From an uncultured Selenomonadaceae bacterium (GTDB lineage Bacteria > Bacillota > Negativicutes > Selenomonadales > Selenomonadaceae), in the NCBI GenBank assembly GCA_905236255.1, contig CAJOPK010000246.1:1-7816 (forward strand): a stretch of 7,816 bases of DNA, read 5' to 3'. The position numbers and the translations under genes were made by a program. Each line of letters begins with the position of its first letter. Within the stretch, counting starts at the first letter, position 1. Below, in pieces: positions 1 through 6,928 of this stretch. The notes under the pieces are model-generated. The model saw only the letters and a program-made list of their open reading frames with translations. It made no database searches and was not told the origin of the DNA.

Positions 1-48
1 TAAATAAAAATCATTTGAGTTTCAAGTCGAAAAATTTTACGACCGCAA

Positions 49-663
49 TCAAACGGTTGCTTTAAAAAATTTTTTGCGCGCCTTGTGAATATCTTTTGAA
101 AATCTTTCCTCTTCGCTGAAAATGCAACCGCAATAATTTTGTCGATAAAGTCCGAGTTCCAAACTCAAATCAATTCCTTCCTGCCAACCCGAACGAAAAT
201 CTTCATAATAAAATTTTACGCCGAATTGCTTTGCAAAATTTTCGGCAATACTTTTCATGAGTTCATGATTTTGATGAATACTGTAAAAAAGGGTGGAAGT
301 AAAAATTTCAAAATTATTTTCCGCCGCAAATCTTGCCGCCTCGCCCAACCGCCGGGCGTAACAAATTTTACAGCGTTTGTGATGACCGTCCGCATTTTGA
401 ATTGTATCCGGCGAATTTATATCTTCGATTGTGCCGGCAACTTTTTGCAAAAATTCCCGTAGTCCGTAATGATTGTCGTAAAAGAGTTTCATTCCGACTT
501 TTTCGGCAAATTCCCGTGCCGTCAAAAGTCGCCGCCGCCACTCTTGATGCGGATGAATATTCGGATTAAAAAAATATCCGACGGGTTCAAGATTTTCTTC
601 GCGTAATTTTTTCACCGGATAACATGAACACGGAGCGCAACACATATGCAACAAAATTTTCAT
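49..663 (-). CDS. queH: Epoxyqueuosine reductase QueH
   Basis: A 204-residue protein of the QueH (former DUF208) family, which reduces epoxyqueuosine to queuosine in the wobble position of GUN-anticodon tRNAs. It is the non-homologous alternative to cobalamin-dependent QueG and acts in the cytoplasm. The N-terminus carries the family signature MCCAPCS (residues 7-13) after a short beta strand. A second cysteine pair lies in RCKICYARR (C98, C101) and a third in YCGC (C178, C180). In this family such cysteines bind an iron-sulfur cluster or serve in redox chemistry; which does what here is inferred. The length is normal for the family. The ATG start has GAGG seven bases upstream. The gene is last in the minus-strand block, 26 bases after the small coiled-coil gene. 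Queuosine genes often lie close to ruvB, which supports the call. No clear terminator is visible in the 48 bases that follow. Confidence 0.94.
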   Translation of the reverse strand: MKILLHMCCAPCSCYPVKKLREENLEPVGYFFNPNIHPHQEWRRRLLTAREFAEKVGMKLFYDNHYGLREFLQKVAGTIEDINSPDTIQNADGHHKRCKICYARRLGEAARFAAENNFEIFTSTLFYSIHQNHELMKSIAENFAKQFGVKFYYEDFRSGWQEGIDLSLELGLYRQNYCGCIFSEEERFSKDIHKARKKFFKATV

Positions 664-689
664 TCGTTTTCCTCAAAATTTTCAAAAGA

Positions 690-968
690 TTATTTAAAAA
701 CGGTATAAAGAAATCCGAAAATCGCGGCAACCATTGTGCCGGTCAAGACTTGACTGTGGCGACTGCTTGCACTTATTTCTTTTTGACTTGTGTCTGTTGC
801 GGCTCTTATTTCCGTACGCAACGACTCCATTTTATCTTCAAATCTGTCCATGCGTCTTTCCATTCCGTCCATACGCTTGTTAATGTCAAGCTTAAATTCC
901 CGTACTTCTTCGCGTGTATCCCGGAGATTCTCTGCAATATATTCGTTAAAATCTTTATGGTTTCCCAA
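690..968 (-). CDS. Small coiled-coil protein with C-terminal membrane segment, function unknown
   Basis: I do not recognise a named family. The 92-residue product is very rich in charged residues. Residues about 12-58 look like a continuous amphipathic helix or coiled coil (for example KRMDGMERRMDRFEDKME), followed by a Ser/Thr-rich linker. A single hydrophobic segment of about 15 residues at the end (TGTMVAAIFGFLYTVF) suggests a tail-anchored or inner-membrane protein with the coiled coil in the cytoplasm. The layout resembles small XhlA-like or other coiled-coil/transmembrane proteins, but that is shape similarity only. It lies between ruvB (24 bases upstream) and queH (26 bases downstream), on the same strand. 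The start is uncertain. The given TTG has no good ribosome site, while AAAGGGG at 987-993 is 18 bases away. Codon use matches its neighbours, so I think it is a real gene. Confidence 0.68.
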   Translation of the reverse strand: MGNHKDFNEYIAENLRDTREEVREFKLDINKRMDGMERRMDRFEDKMESLRTEIRAATDTSQKEISASSRHSQVLTGTMVAAIFGFLYTVFK

Positions 969-992
969 GCCGGCCGGGATCGTTCACCCCTT

Positions 993-2033
993 TCAGAAAT
1001 CTTCATCAAAATCGAAAAGCCGGGTTTCGTTTTTATTTTTGCCGGGATAACTTATTTTCATGTGACTGTAACCGGCTTCGGTGACGACGCGCCCGCGCGG
1101 GGTTCTCATTATAAAACCCAGCTGCAAAAGATAAGGTTCGTAAATATCTTCAATGGTTTCGCGGGTTTCGCTGATTGATGCGGCAATCGTTTCAAGCCCG
1201 ACGGGACCGCCGTGAAATTTATTTATCATCGCATCCAACATTCTGCGATCCGTGTGATCCAGTCCGGCACGATCCACTTCCAATTCAAGCAGGGCGGTAT
1301 CGGCAATTTCGTTTGTAATTGTCGAACTTCCCGCAACCTGCGCGAAATCCCGTACTCTTTTCAAAAGTCTGTTTGCAATTCTGGGAGTTCCGCGAGATCT
1401 GCGGGCAATTTCTTCCGCTCCGTTCGGTTCAATGGGAATTTTCAAAATTTCCGCCGCCCGTGTGATAATTTCCACAAGTGCTTCGGTCGAATAATATTCA
1501 AGCCGGGAAATTACTCCGAATCTGTCGCGCAGGGGCGGTGACAGCGCTCCTGCTTTTGTGGTGGCCCCGACCAAAGTAAACGGGGAAATATCCAATCTGA
1601 TACTCCTTGCTCCCTGTCCTTTGCCGATTATTATGTCAAGTGCAAAATCTTCCATAGCCGAATACAAAATTTCTTCAACCTGCCGGCTCAATCTGTGAAT
1701 TTCGTCTATGAACAAGACATCGCGCGGCTGCAAATTTGTCAAAAGCGCGGCCAAATCTCCGGATCTTTCTATTGCGGGACCGGAAGTCGGGCGAAAATTT
1801 ACTCCCAATTCGTTTGCAATTATCGCCGCCAAAGTGGTTTTTCCCAATCCGGGCGGGCCGTACAAGAGAACATGATCCAATGCCTCTTTTCTTGCCGTTG
1901 CCGCCTTGACGAAAACCGACAAATTTTTTTTCGCTTTTTCCTGTCCTATATATTCGCTCAATCTTCGAGGACGAAGACCGGTCTGCCAATCGTCGGTACT
2001 CTGTTCGTCCGTTGCAATTATTCTTTCGTCCAA
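993..2033 (-). CDS. ruvB: Holliday junction branch migration ATPase RuvB
   Basis: A 346-residue AAA+ motor that, with RuvA, drives branch migration of Holliday junctions during recombination and repair. Visible motifs in order: the N-terminal RPRRLSEYIGQ typical of RuvB (21-31), Walker A GPPGLGKT (59-66), Walker B LFIDEIH (107-113), sensor 1 GATT (156-159), the arginine-finger segment LRDRFG (168-173), sensor 2 RGTPRIANRLL (214-224), and a C-terminal winged-helix domain with GPVGLETIA (276-284) and EPYLLQLGFI (299-308). The length is usual, with a slightly long acidic tail ending FDEDF. The TTG start is chosen because GGAGG (2041-2045) sits seven bases upstream and the protein begins where family members do. 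It starts 18 bases after the era stop. ruvA is not adjacent as it often is. Identification is essentially certain. Confidence 0.98.
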   Translation of the reverse strand: MDERIIATDEQSTDDWQTGLRPRRLSEYIGQEKAKKNLSVFVKAATARKEALDHVLLYGPPGLGKTTLAAIIANELGVNFRPTSGPAIERSGDLAALLTNLQPRDVLFIDEIHRLSRQVEEILYSAMEDFALDIIIGKGQGARSIRLDISPFTLVGATTKAGALSPPLRDRFGVISRLEYYSTEALVEIITRAAEILKIPIEPNGAEEIARRSRGTPRIANRLLKRVRDFAQVAGSSTITNEIADTALLELEVDRAGLDHTDRRMLDAMINKFHGGPVGLETIAASISETRETIEDIYEPYLLQLGFIMRTPRGRVVTEAGYSHMKISYPGKNKNETRLFDFDEDF

Positions 2034-2040
2034 AATAAAA

Positions 2041-2045
2041 CCTCC
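2041..2045 (-). promoter_or_regulatory. Ribosome binding site deciding the TTG start of ruvB
   Basis: On the minus strand GGAGG is followed by seven bases and then TTG (2033-2031), which begins the RuvB reading frame. No in-frame ATG or GTG lies nearby, so this strong site supports the rare start codon. Confidence 0.75.
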
Positions 2046-2051
2046 GGATTG

Positions 2052-2957
2052 TTAAGAATCGGCAAGTCCCAAATTTTTTAAAGCTCCCGCCGATTTTCGC
2101 CAATCTTTTTTTACCTTTACCCACAAATCCAAAAATACGCCGGTGCCTGTCAACATTTCAATTTCCGGGCGGGAATTTTGACCGATCGTCTTTAACATCG
2201 ATCCGTTCTTGCCGATTAAAATTCCCTTCTGCGAATCTCTTTCGACGTAAATTGTCGCCCGGATATAAGTCATTCCGCCCTTTCGCTTTTTCATTTCTTC
2301 AATATCGACGGCAACGGAATGGGGAATTTCTTCTTCCGTCAAATGCAAAATTTTTTCCCGGATAAGTTCGGCAATTATCAATCTTTCCGGCTGATCCGTT
2401 ACCATATCGTCCGGATAATATTTCGGGCCGGGCGGCATAAATTTTTTTGCCTCTTCCAAAAGTGCGGTGACATTTGAACCGTCCGCCGCGCTTATCGGGA
2501 CAATTCCGGCAAAATTGTATCGACCGGAATAATCGGAAATTATCGGCAAAAGTTTTTCGCGCTCCGGCATAAGATCAATTTTGTTTACGACCAAAATTAC
2601 CGGCTTTGTCGTGGCACTTAATCTTTCAAGAATATATTTTTCGCCGCCGCCAAATTTTTCATTCGCATCGATCACGAAAAAAATCACATCGACTTCCTTC
2701 AAAGTTCCTTCGGCCGCACGCAACATATATTCGCCGAGTTTAAATTTCGGCTTGTGTATTCCGGGCGTATCCAAAAATATAAATTGCGCATCTTCGTCGG
2801 TAAAAATACATTGTATCCTGGTTCGGGTAGTCTGCGGCTTATCGGACATTATTGCAATTTTTTGACCGATAATTTTATTGACGAGTGTTGACTTTCCGAC
2901 ATTCGGGCGACCTATCACCGCTATAAATCCGGATTTAAATTCGTTTTGTTTTTTCAT
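2052..2957 (-). CDS. era: Ribosome-assembly GTPase Era
   Basis: A 301-residue GTPase that binds the 3' end of 16S rRNA and helps 30S subunit maturation. It is cytoplasmic and loosely membrane associated. GTPase motifs: G1 GRPNVGKST (16-24), the G2 region QTTRTRI (42-48), G3 DTPG (63-66), G4 NKID (125-128) and G5 SAA (156-158). The C-terminal KH domain includes IPHSVAVDIEE (211-221) and the RNA-binding GILIGKNGSMLKTIG (245-259). The frame stays open further upstream to 3179, but that stretch overlaps the end of potD. The ATG at 2957 has AAGGAA about six bases upstream and gives the normal Era length and N-terminus. The gene begins 34 bases after the potD stop with no terminator between, and ends 18 bases before ruvB. 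Common era neighbours such as ybeY, cdd or recO are absent here. Confidence 0.98.
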   Translation of the reverse strand: MKKQNEFKSGFIAVIGRPNVGKSTLVNKIIGQKIAIMSDKPQTTRTRIQCIFTDEDAQFIFLDTPGIHKPKFKLGEYMLRAAEGTLKEVDVIFFVIDANEKFGGGEKYILERLSATTKPVILVVNKIDLMPEREKLLPIISDYSGRYNFAGIVPISAADGSNVTALLEEAKKFMPPGPKYYPDDMVTDQPERLIIAELIREKILHLTEEEIPHSVAVDIEEMKKRKGGMTYIRATIYVERDSQKGILIGKNGSMLKTIGQNSRPEIEMLTGTGVFLDLWVKVKKDWRKSAGALKNLGLADS

Positions 2958-2991
2958 AAAATTCCTTTCCGTCGTAAAAAATTTTCTCAAT

Positions 2992-4059
2992 TCATTCGAC
3001 TTTAACCTGCAACCATAAATTATTGTAATACCTGTCCATGTCGTTTCCGAGATATTTGTAAGTTTCCTGCCCGGAATATACTTCCGGATTCGGAAAAGCC
3101 ACCGGAGATTCTCTGATTTCTTCGTCCTCCTCCAAATCCTGCACGGCGATATTCGGAGTGGAATATCCGAGATAATCAAAATTTATCACGGCAATATCCG
3201 GGCGGCACATAAAATCTATAAATTTATGCGCGTTTTCAACGTTTTCGGCATCGCGGGTAATGACCCAAGAATCAATCCAAAAATTTGTGCCTTCACGGGG
3301 AACGACGAAATCATAATTCGGATTTTCCAGCATAATCATCAATGCCTCACCGGAAAAAACCACTCCCATTTTTGCTTCACCGGAAATCAATTTGTCTTTG
3401 ACTTCATCGACAACGTAAGCCTGAACGATCGGCTTTTGTTTTATCAGCATATCCCGCGCAAGTTTTAAAGCAGTCTTGTCCGTTTCGTTCATACTTTTTC
3501 CCATAATTTTCAGCGGAATCATCAGCGCATCACGGGCGGAATCCTGCATCAAAATTTCGTCTTTATATTTTTCTTCCCAGAGAATCGTCCAGCTGTTCGG
3601 AAATTCTTCAACCCGTGTCTTGTCGTACATTATGCCGACCGTCCCCCAACAGTAAGGCACGGAATATTCATTTTCGGAATCAAAACTTTGAGACTGCCGG
3701 AAAAAATCCTCGCCGATATATTCCTTTGCATTGGGTAAAAAATCAAAATTCAGCGGCTGCAAAAGATTGTTTGCAATCATCTTTTGAACCATGTAATCGG
3801 AAGGGCAAATTACATCGTAATGCACGGCACCTTCCGCAACGCGGGGATACATTGTTTCGTTTGTGTCGTATTCGTCCAAAATTACCCGGATACCGGTTTC
3901 CTCTTCAAATTTTTCAAGGACTTCCGGGTCGAGATAATCTCCCCAACTGTAAACGTATACAACATTGTCGGACTTTTCTTCTTCGGCGGAAAGTCCGCAA
4001 CCCGTCAAAGCCAAAGTGAAAATCAAAATGCAAAGTGCAAAAAATTTTTTACTTTCCAC
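2992..4059 (-). CDS. potD: Spermidine/putrescine-binding lipoprotein PotD
   Basis: A 355-residue extracytoplasmic receptor of the polyamine ABC importer. The N-terminus is a lipoprotein signal: charged start, hydrophobic core and lipobox LTGC (18-21), with C21 the predicted lipidated residue. The mature protein shows the PotD/PotF-type fold: VYSWGDYLDP (36-45), PSDYM (86-90), DSARDA (173-178), NFWIDSW (259-265) and YLGYSTPN (296-303). By motif position W261, D263 and Y299 match polyamine-contacting residues described in E. coli PotD; this mapping is from memory of the family. E. coli PotD is 348 residues, so the length is normal. The GTG start at 4059 is preferred over an in-frame TTG at 4083 because AAGGAGGT (4068-4075) lies eight bases before it. 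potC ends at 4061, so only one base separates the genes. Polyamine rather than another substrate is likely but not proven. Confidence 0.95.
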   Translation of the reverse strand: MESKKFFALCILIFTLALTGCGLSAEEEKSDNVVYVYSWGDYLDPEVLEKFEEETGIRVILDEYDTNETMYPRVAEGAVHYDVICPSDYMVQKMIANNLLQPLNFDFLPNAKEYIGEDFFRQSQSFDSENEYSVPYCWGTVGIMYDKTRVEEFPNSWTILWEEKYKDEILMQDSARDALMIPLKIMGKSMNETDKTALKLARDMLIKQKPIVQAYVVDEVKDKLISGEAKMGVVFSGEALMIMLENPNYDFVVPREGTNFWIDSWVITRDAENVENAHKFIDFMCRPDIAVINFDYLGYSTPNIAVQDLEEDEEIRESPVAFPNPEVYSGQETYKYLGNDMDRYYNNLWLQVKVE

Positions 4060-4060
4060 C

Positions 4061-4843
4061 TTAAAATACCTCCTTATCCGCAAGGCGTTTTCTTGCCATC
4101 GTAAAGAGGATAACGAAAATTACGACAAAGAAAAATACCAAAGTCGACAGAGCATACATTTCCGGGTGTATTCCCAATTTAAGTTCGGCATAAATTTCGG
4201 TCGGCAAAGTATCGACTCCCGCGCCTTTCGTAAAGTGAGTTATTATGAAATCGTCGGCGGACATTGTGAAGGCAAGCAAAAATCCGGCAAAAATACCGGG
4301 ACGCAATTCCGGCAAAATTACCTTTACAAATGCCTGAAAAGGTGATGCTCCCAAATCAAGTGCCGCCTCATAAAAACTTTTGTCAAGCGACATAAATTGC
4401 GGCATTATGCAGAGCATGACATATGGAACATTGAAAACTATATGAGCGAGCAAAATCGTCCCGTAACCGAGTTTGAGTCCCATTCCCATGAAAAGCAACA
4501 TCAGGGAAATTCCGGTAACAATATCCGCATTCAAAATCGGAATGTTTGCGACTCCCATAAAAATTGCGCGCGGTTTCTTCCCAAATTCGCGCAGGGCAAC
4601 ACAGGTTATCAAAGCAATAATCGTTGCAATTCCTGCGGAAAAAATCCCTATCGAAACGGTATTTTGGAGCGCGTCAAAAATCTGTTCGTTTTCAAAAAGC
4701 GAATCGTACCATTTGAAAGTAAAGCCCGTCCAATGACCGCGATAACGACTTTCGTTAAACGACTGCGCCATCAAAACTCCGATCGGTGCATAGAGAAAGA
4801 GGAAAATTGCGGCAAGATAAACAAATTTTAAACGTACAATCAT
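4061..4843 (-). CDS. potC: Polyamine ABC transporter permease PotC
   Basis: A 260-residue inner-membrane permease, one of the two membrane subunits of the spermidine/putrescine importer. About six hydrophobic segments can be seen, at roughly residues 8-27, 62-84, 94-118, 127-147, 185-202 and 230-250. The EAA loop that docks on the ATPase is present as EAALDLGAS (159-167) followed by VILPELRPG. The C-terminal SADDFIITHF (195-204) is characteristic of PotC-type permeases. The length is close to that of E. coli PotC (264). The ATG overlaps the potB stop in an ATGA arrangement (4840-4843), a sign of translational coupling, with GAGG elements just upstream. The stop codon is one base before potD. 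Nothing is truncated or unusual. Confidence 0.96.
   Translation of the reverse strand: MIVRLKFVYLAAIFLFLYAPIGVLMAQSFNESRYRGHWTGFTFKWYDSLFENEQIFDALQNTVSIGIFSAGIATIIALITCVALREFGKKPRAIFMGVANIPILNADIVTGISLMLLFMGMGLKLGYGTILLAHIVFNVPYVMLCIMPQFMSLDKSFYEAALDLGASPFQAFVKVILPELRPGIFAGFLLAFTMSADDFIITHFTKGAGVDTLPTEIYAELKLGIHPEMYALSTLVFFFVVIFVILFTMARKRLADKEVF
4068..4075 (-). promoter_or_regulatory. Ribosome binding site deciding the GTG start of potD
   Basis: On the minus strand a near-perfect AAGGAGGT lies inside the last codons of potC, eight bases before GTG at 4059. The upstream in-frame TTG at 4083 would be placed before this site and would add eight residues ahead of the lipoprotein signal, so it is unlikely to be the start. 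Placement inside potC suggests coupled translation. Confidence 0.8.
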
Positions 4844-5670
4844 TTTTCCTCAACCTCCTCATGCGAATTGTCAAAAAATATCGTGACCGCCATATTTATC
4901 AAAATGAAAATCATCAGAACCATTGAAAGCCCGGCTCCCCAATGCCAGTTGTATCCGGCTATAAATTCCTGTTCGATTACGTTTCCTATCAGCAGAAGTT
5001 TTCCGCCGCCGAGAAGAGCCGAAATTACAAAAGTCGTCAAAGCGGGAATAAATACCATCGTCATGCCGCCGGCCGCGCCGGGCAAACTCAAGGGCAATAT
5101 CACTTTCCAAAAAGTCTGCATATAACTTGCGCCCAAATCCCGCGCCGCCTCAATTATTCTCTTGTCGATTTTGGAAAGCGAAACATACAGCGGCAAGACC
5201 ATGTAAGGCAAAAAATTATAAACCATTCCGATTATTATTGCCGTCGGGGTGTTTATCAATGCAACGTCCGGAAGATTAAAATATCTCAAAACTTGATTTA
5301 TTATTCCGTTCTTTTCCAAGATTGTCTGCCATGCCATTGTAAGCAAAAGCGAGTTCATCCACAGCGGCAAAATGAAAAGCAGAGAAACCGCCGTACTTAA
5401 ATCCCTTGCCTTGTCGGTCAAAATCAGGCAGAGGGGATAGGCAAGGAGCAAGCAAATTATTGTGCTTACAAGTGCCAAGCCGATTGACAGCAACAACGCC
5501 TTGAAATAAGGCGGCTCAAATGCGAGGGTAAGATTGGCCGGAGTAAAAATTTCGTCGTCGTTCGTCAAGCCGTACCAAATCATACACAAGAGCGGGACGA
5601 AAATAAAAATTCCCGCCCAAAGACAAAAAGGGGTCATGAATAAAGTTTTCACTCCCGCGCTTTTAAACAT
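4840..5670 (-). CDS. potB: Polyamine ABC transporter permease PotB
   Basis: A 276-residue inner-membrane permease that pairs with PotC. It shows about six membrane segments, at roughly residues 10-33, 58-86, 93-118, 142-164, 196-220 and 245-266. The ATPase-docking EAA loop is EAARDLGAS (174-182) followed by VILPLSLPG. I start it at the ATG at 5670, because AGGAGG (5680-5685) lies nine bases upstream. An in-frame ATG at 5688 would add six residues (MRRRFA) but overlaps the ribosome site itself. The chosen start overlaps the last eight bases of potA, and the stop overlaps the potC ATG, so the three genes are probably translated in a coupled manner. The order potA-potB-potC-potD matches the E. 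coli operon. Confidence 0.95.
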   Translation of the reverse strand: MFKSAGVKTLFMTPFCLWAGIFIFVPLLCMIWYGLTNDDEIFTPANLTLAFEPPYFKALLLSIGLALVSTIICLLLAYPLCLILTDKARDLSTAVSLLFILPLWMNSLLLTMAWQTILEKNGIINQVLRYFNLPDVALINTPTAIIIGMVYNFLPYMVLPLYVSLSKIDKRIIEAARDLGASYMQTFWKVILPLSLPGAAGGMTMVFIPALTTFVISALLGGGKLLLIGNVIEQEFIAGYNWHWGAGLSMVLMIFILINMAVTIFFDNSHEEVEEK

Positions 5671-6733
5671 CGCGAACCGCCTCCTCATCTTCCGATTGCG
5701 GCTTGCTCATGATCTGAATATTGTACGGGTCGAAAGTTACGCTGACTTTTTCGCCGACTTCCCTGCCGTGCGTCGATTGTACAAGCCAATCGAATCCGTC
5801 CGCCTCAACGATAATATCGTAAGACATTCCCCAAAATACGACTTTTTTTACAACGCCGTTGAAAGAATCTTCCGTCGGCTCACCCAAAATAATATCTTCC
5901 GGACGAATCTGAACGTCAACCGGACATTCCGGCGGAAAACCCGTATCTTCGCAGGCATGTTCGCGCCCGAAAATCCGGACAAGTTTGTCGCGAACCATGA
6001 TGCCGTCGATAATGTTGCTGTCGCCGATAAAATCCGCAACAAAAGCATTTTCCGGCTCGTTGTAAACCTGTTCCGGCGTACCGATCTGCTGAATGTATCC
6101 CTGATTCATTATGACAATTCTGTCGGACATGGAAAGAGCTTCTTCCTGGTCATGCGTGACAAATACAAAAGTTATTCCGGTTTCGCGATTTATCCGGACA
6201 AGTTCGCTCCTCATATTCCGGCGAAGTTTCAAGTCAAGCGCGCTCAAGGGTTCGTCAAGCAACAAAACCTTCGGTTCGTTGACTATTGCGCGGGCTATTG
6301 CAATTCGTTGCTGTTGACCGCCGGAAAGTTTGGTAACGTCATTTTTTTCGTAACCTTCAAGATTTACAAGTTTCAGCGCATAATTTATTTTGCTGCGAAT
6401 AAATCCCTCGTCCATTCCGGAAATTTTCAATCCGAAGGCAATATTTTCCTCAACATTCATGTGGGAAAAGAGAGAATACTTTTGAAAAACTGTATTGACC
6501 GGTCTTTTGTTCGGCGGCAAATTTGTAATGTCCTTGCCGTCAAAAATTACCCGCCCGGAGTCCGGTTGTTCAAAACCGCCGATAATCCGGAGCATTGTGG
6601 TCTTTCCGCAGCCTGACGGTCCCAAAAGCGTGATAAACTCGTTCTCGTAAATCGTCAAGTCAATCTCGTCCAAAACCGTCAACTTGCCGAAAGCCTTTGC
6701 AACATTTTCCAAACGTATGATTTCCCGTTTCAT
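5663..6733 (-). CDS. potA: Polyamine ABC transporter ATP-binding protein PotA
   Basis: A 356-residue cytoplasmic ATPase that powers the PotBC importer. The nucleotide-binding domain shows Walker A GPSGCGKT (38-45), Q-loop Q84, signature LSGGQQQR (136-143), Walker B VLLLDEPLSALD (156-167) and switch histidine H194 in FVTHDQEEA. From about residue 235 a regulatory TOBE-type domain follows, including VDVQIRPEDI (272-281) and a C-terminal beta region ending near residue 342. This places it in the PotA/CysA/MalK class rather than among short ATPases. Start choice: ATG at 6733 with AAAGG about nine bases upstream. A TTG three codons earlier (6742) is possible but directly abuts the purine-rich site. 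It is first in the minus-strand block, and its end overlaps potB by eight bases. Assignment to polyamine rests on the whole cassette. Confidence 0.96.
   Translation of the reverse strand: MKREIIRLENVAKAFGKLTVLDEIDLTIYENEFITLLGPSGCGKTTMLRIIGGFEQPDSGRVIFDGKDITNLPPNKRPVNTVFQKYSLFSHMNVEENIAFGLKISGMDEGFIRSKINYALKLVNLEGYEKNDVTKLSGGQQQRIAIARAIVNEPKVLLLDEPLSALDLKLRRNMRSELVRINRETGITFVFVTHDQEEALSMSDRIVIMNQGYIQQIGTPEQVYNEPENAFVADFIGDSNIIDGIMVRDKLVRIFGREHACEDTGFPPECPVDVQIRPEDIILGEPTEDSFNGVVKKVVFWGMSYDIIVEADGFDWLVQSTHGREVGEKVSVTFDPYNIQIMSKPQSEDEEAVRDV
5680..5685 (-). promoter_or_regulatory. Ribosome binding site deciding the start of potB
   Basis: AGGAGG on the minus strand lies inside the end of potA, nine bases before the ATG at 5670. 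It favours the shorter PotB (276 residues) over the ATG at 5688. Confidence 0.65.
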
Positions 6734-6829
6734 TTCCCGCAACCTTTCCTTTACAATGATTAAAATCTTAAACTTCCCGAATTTTATATTCCCGGCACAA
6801 AAAAATCAAATTCTTTTTTCTCTTTCCGT

Positions 6830-6835
6830 TATAAT
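6830..6835 (+). promoter_or_regulatory. Candidate -10 element of a gdhA promoter
   Basis: A perfect TATAAT faces gdhA about 100 bases upstream of its ATG. No good -35 lies 16-18 bases before it (the stretch is AT-rich), so the promoter may need an activator. The predicted start, near 6842, falls in the left arm of the inverted repeat. Confidence 0.35.
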
Positions 6836-6838
6836 GAC

Positions 6839-6870
6839 TTTCGGCAATGTATACAGTATATATGCCGAAA
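6839..6870. repeat. Inverted repeat, candidate shared operator
   Basis: Perfect 8-bp arms TTTCGGCA (6839-6846) and TGCCGAAA (6863-6870) flank a 16-base AT-rich spacer that contains the small palindrome GTATAC (6849-6854). The arm-centre spacing is 24 bases, a little over two helical turns, which would suit a dimeric or cooperatively bound regulator. It overlaps the candidate potA -10 and follows the candidate gdhA -10. I cannot match it confidently to a known regulator. The alternative is a hairpin at the 5' end of one of the transcripts. Confidence 0.5.
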
Positions 6871-6882
6871 AATACCGGACAA
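6855..6882 (-). promoter_or_regulatory. Candidate sigma-70-type promoter for the potABCD block
   Basis: On the minus strand TTGTCC (6882-6877) is followed by a 16-base spacer and TATACT (6860-6855). The -10 matches the consensus at five of six positions and the -35 at four of six. Transcription would start near 6848, about 115 bases before the potA ATG. The -10 and part of the spacer lie within the inverted repeat at 6839-6870, so a protein bound there should affect this promoter. Found by eye; start site not known. Confidence 0.42.
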
Positions 6883-6921
6883 ACAAAATTTGATATGCTA
6901 GACTTCCCCACATCAAGACAG

Positions 6922-6928
6922 AAAGGGG
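6922..6928 (+). promoter_or_regulatory. Ribosome binding site of gdhA
   Basis: AAAGGGG lies nine bases before the gdhA ATG. Its GGGGA (6925-6929) is complementary to TCCCC at 6905-6909, so it could be paired in a short 5-bp hairpin with a 15-base loop. Confidence 0.6.

Noticed and set aside
1..48. Possible terminator after queH
   Set aside because: Only short inverted pieces are present (GTCG/CGAC at 27-44, ACCG/CGGT near 43-58), with no GC-rich stem followed by a T run on the transcribed strand. Too weak to call.
624..1178. Plus-strand open frame of 184 codons across queH, the small gene and ruvB
   Set aside because: It is antisense to three genes, with composition and aromatic content typical of a shadow frame.
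1675..2124. Minus-strand frame of 149 codons overlapping ruvB and the end of era
   Set aside because: Its Lys/Arg/Phe-rich product looks like a frame-shifted reading of ruvB, which is intact in its own frame.
2992..3060. Possible internal promoter for era within the end of potD
   Set aside because: TGGACA followed by TATGGT on the minus strand has only a 15-base spacer and a poor -10, so chance is the better explanation in AT-rich sequence.
2958..3179. N-terminal extension of the era frame
   Set aside because: The frame stays open upstream but overlaps potD, lacks a ribosome site, and would add 74 residues not found in Era proteins.
5534..6616. Long plus-strand open frame of 360 codons opposite potA and potB
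   Set aside because: It lies antisense across the potA-potB junction, has no recognisable motif or ribosome site, and both minus-strand genes are unmistakable. It is a shadow frame.
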